A DNA stretch of 64,000 bases from Vibrio scophthalmi LMG 19158 (lineage in GTDB: Bacteria; Pseudomonadota; Gammaproteobacteria; Enterobacterales; Vibrionaceae), in assembly GCF_000222585.1 (NCBI RefSeq), contig NZ_AFWE01000112.1:62001-126000 (forward strand). Direction: 5' to 3'. The first letter of the stretch is position 1, and each line of letters begins with the position of its first letter. Positions 63,739 to 64,000 of this stretch are shown here, piece by piece. The notes under the pieces are model-generated. The model was given only the letters and a program-made list of their open reading frames with translations. It ran no database searches and was not told where the DNA came from. The translations under genes and the position numbers were made by a program.

Positions 63739-64000
63739 TTACGGCGCAACGGCTCCGCCGAGAGTGAGATTCTCTGGCCACTTGCTAATATGATTACCGC
63801 CAAGGAAGATATTGCCATTCACTGTCATGGTATTGGGAAACTCACCAATTTTAGAACCACCTAAAAACAGATTTCCTTCTACCACTAGCCCTTCAGGCAA
63901 CGTTGTTAAAGGCGTACGCATAACGCTAAGATCCCCTTTTACTCGCAAGCGGTTGGGTAGCTTTTCGAGGGGCGTATCGGTGAAATTCAGATAGCCACCC
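63739..64000 (-). CDS. Repeat protein, 3' part (partial, runs off the right edge)
   Basis: The frame is open to the right edge, giving at least 86 residues. It consists of ~20-residue repeats with beta-strand then turn pattern, for example TLPEGLVVEGNLFLGGSKIG and FPNTMTVNGNIFLGGNHISK, with earlier copies TDTPLEKLPNRLRVKGD and MRTPLTTLPEGL. This resembles leucine-rich/pentapeptide-like solenoids encoded in many proteobacteria. Start and function are outside the window. Confidence 0.72.
   Translation of the reverse strand, partial: GGYLNFTDTPLEKLPNRLRVKGDLSVMRTPLTTLPEGLVVEGNLFLGGSKIGEFPNTMTVNGNIFLGGNHISKWPENLTLGGAVAP

Overview
The window looks like a stretch of a Vibrio genome, probably the second chromosome. 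I base this on a Qrr-family quorum-sensing sRNA with LuxO-type boxes and a sigma-54 promoter, a CsrB-family sRNA, the glycine-cleavage cluster built around an XRE/cupin regulator, and family content typical of Vibrio. Gene order is dense and housekeeping/metabolic. I see no prophage, integron, insertion sequence, CRISPR array, tRNA or rRNA. Species and replicon are inferences; no search was possible.

Layout. 1-1.2 kb: end of a pair of CNNM/CorC-type membrane proteins. 1.4-4.4 kb: secreted alkylsulfatase with a divergent LysR regulator. 4.8-10.8 kb: glycine cleavage genes gcvP and gcvH on the minus strand, an XRE/cupin regulator and gcvT on the plus strand. No glyA is present, and the 620-bp divergent spacer is full of dyads. 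10.9-16.6 kb: ppnP, a small membrane protein, two diguanylate cyclases, a periplasmic protein and AlkB. 16.55-16.82 kb: qrr sRNA. 16.9-19.1 kb: a large XRE/fatty-acyl-type regulator divergent from an orphan non-catalytic domain of malate synthase G, with 14-bp-period repeats between them. 19.2-22.6 kb: rof, a VOC protein, a LysE exporter, a DUF924 protein, hypotheticals and a tiny DUF3012-like lipoprotein. 23-29 kb: ribose cluster rbsD-rbsK-MFS permease-epimerase-like-second rbsK-rbsR, followed by a 7-bp minisatellite. 29.5-34.3 kb: TraF-like outer-membrane protein and a TAXI TRAP transporter. 34.4-38.9 kb: deaD and rnb. 39-40 kb: gene-poor spacer with candidate RNA terminators. 40-46.6 kb: thioesterase, small membrane protein, GAPDH-like enzyme, hybrid histidine kinase and dCMP deaminase. 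47 kb: CsrB-family sRNA. 47.3-49.8 kb: codBA. 50.5-54.2 kb: azurin, pyrC and a MOSC-ferredoxin reductase fusion. 54.3-63.6 kb: EamA exporter with AraC regulator, chemoreceptor, START protein, M14-type deacylase, alpha-amylase with an overlapping upstream mini-ORF, AraC-like protein and acyltransferase. The right edge cuts a repeat protein.

How it fits together. Two global regulatory RNAs lie in this window: qrr (LuxO/sigma-54, quorum sensing) and a CsrB-type sponge for CsrA. Two GGDEF enzymes, a hybrid kinase and a chemoreceptor add signalling capacity. Several catabolic modules carry an adjacent regulator: alkylsulfatase/LysR, gcv/XRE, ribose/RbsR, EamA/AraC and MSG-like/XRE. The most unusual items are the orphan malate-synthase-G domain with its repeat-rich control region, the gcv spacer, the terminator between gcvH and gcvP, the amylase uORF, and unexplained structured spacers near 39-40 kb.
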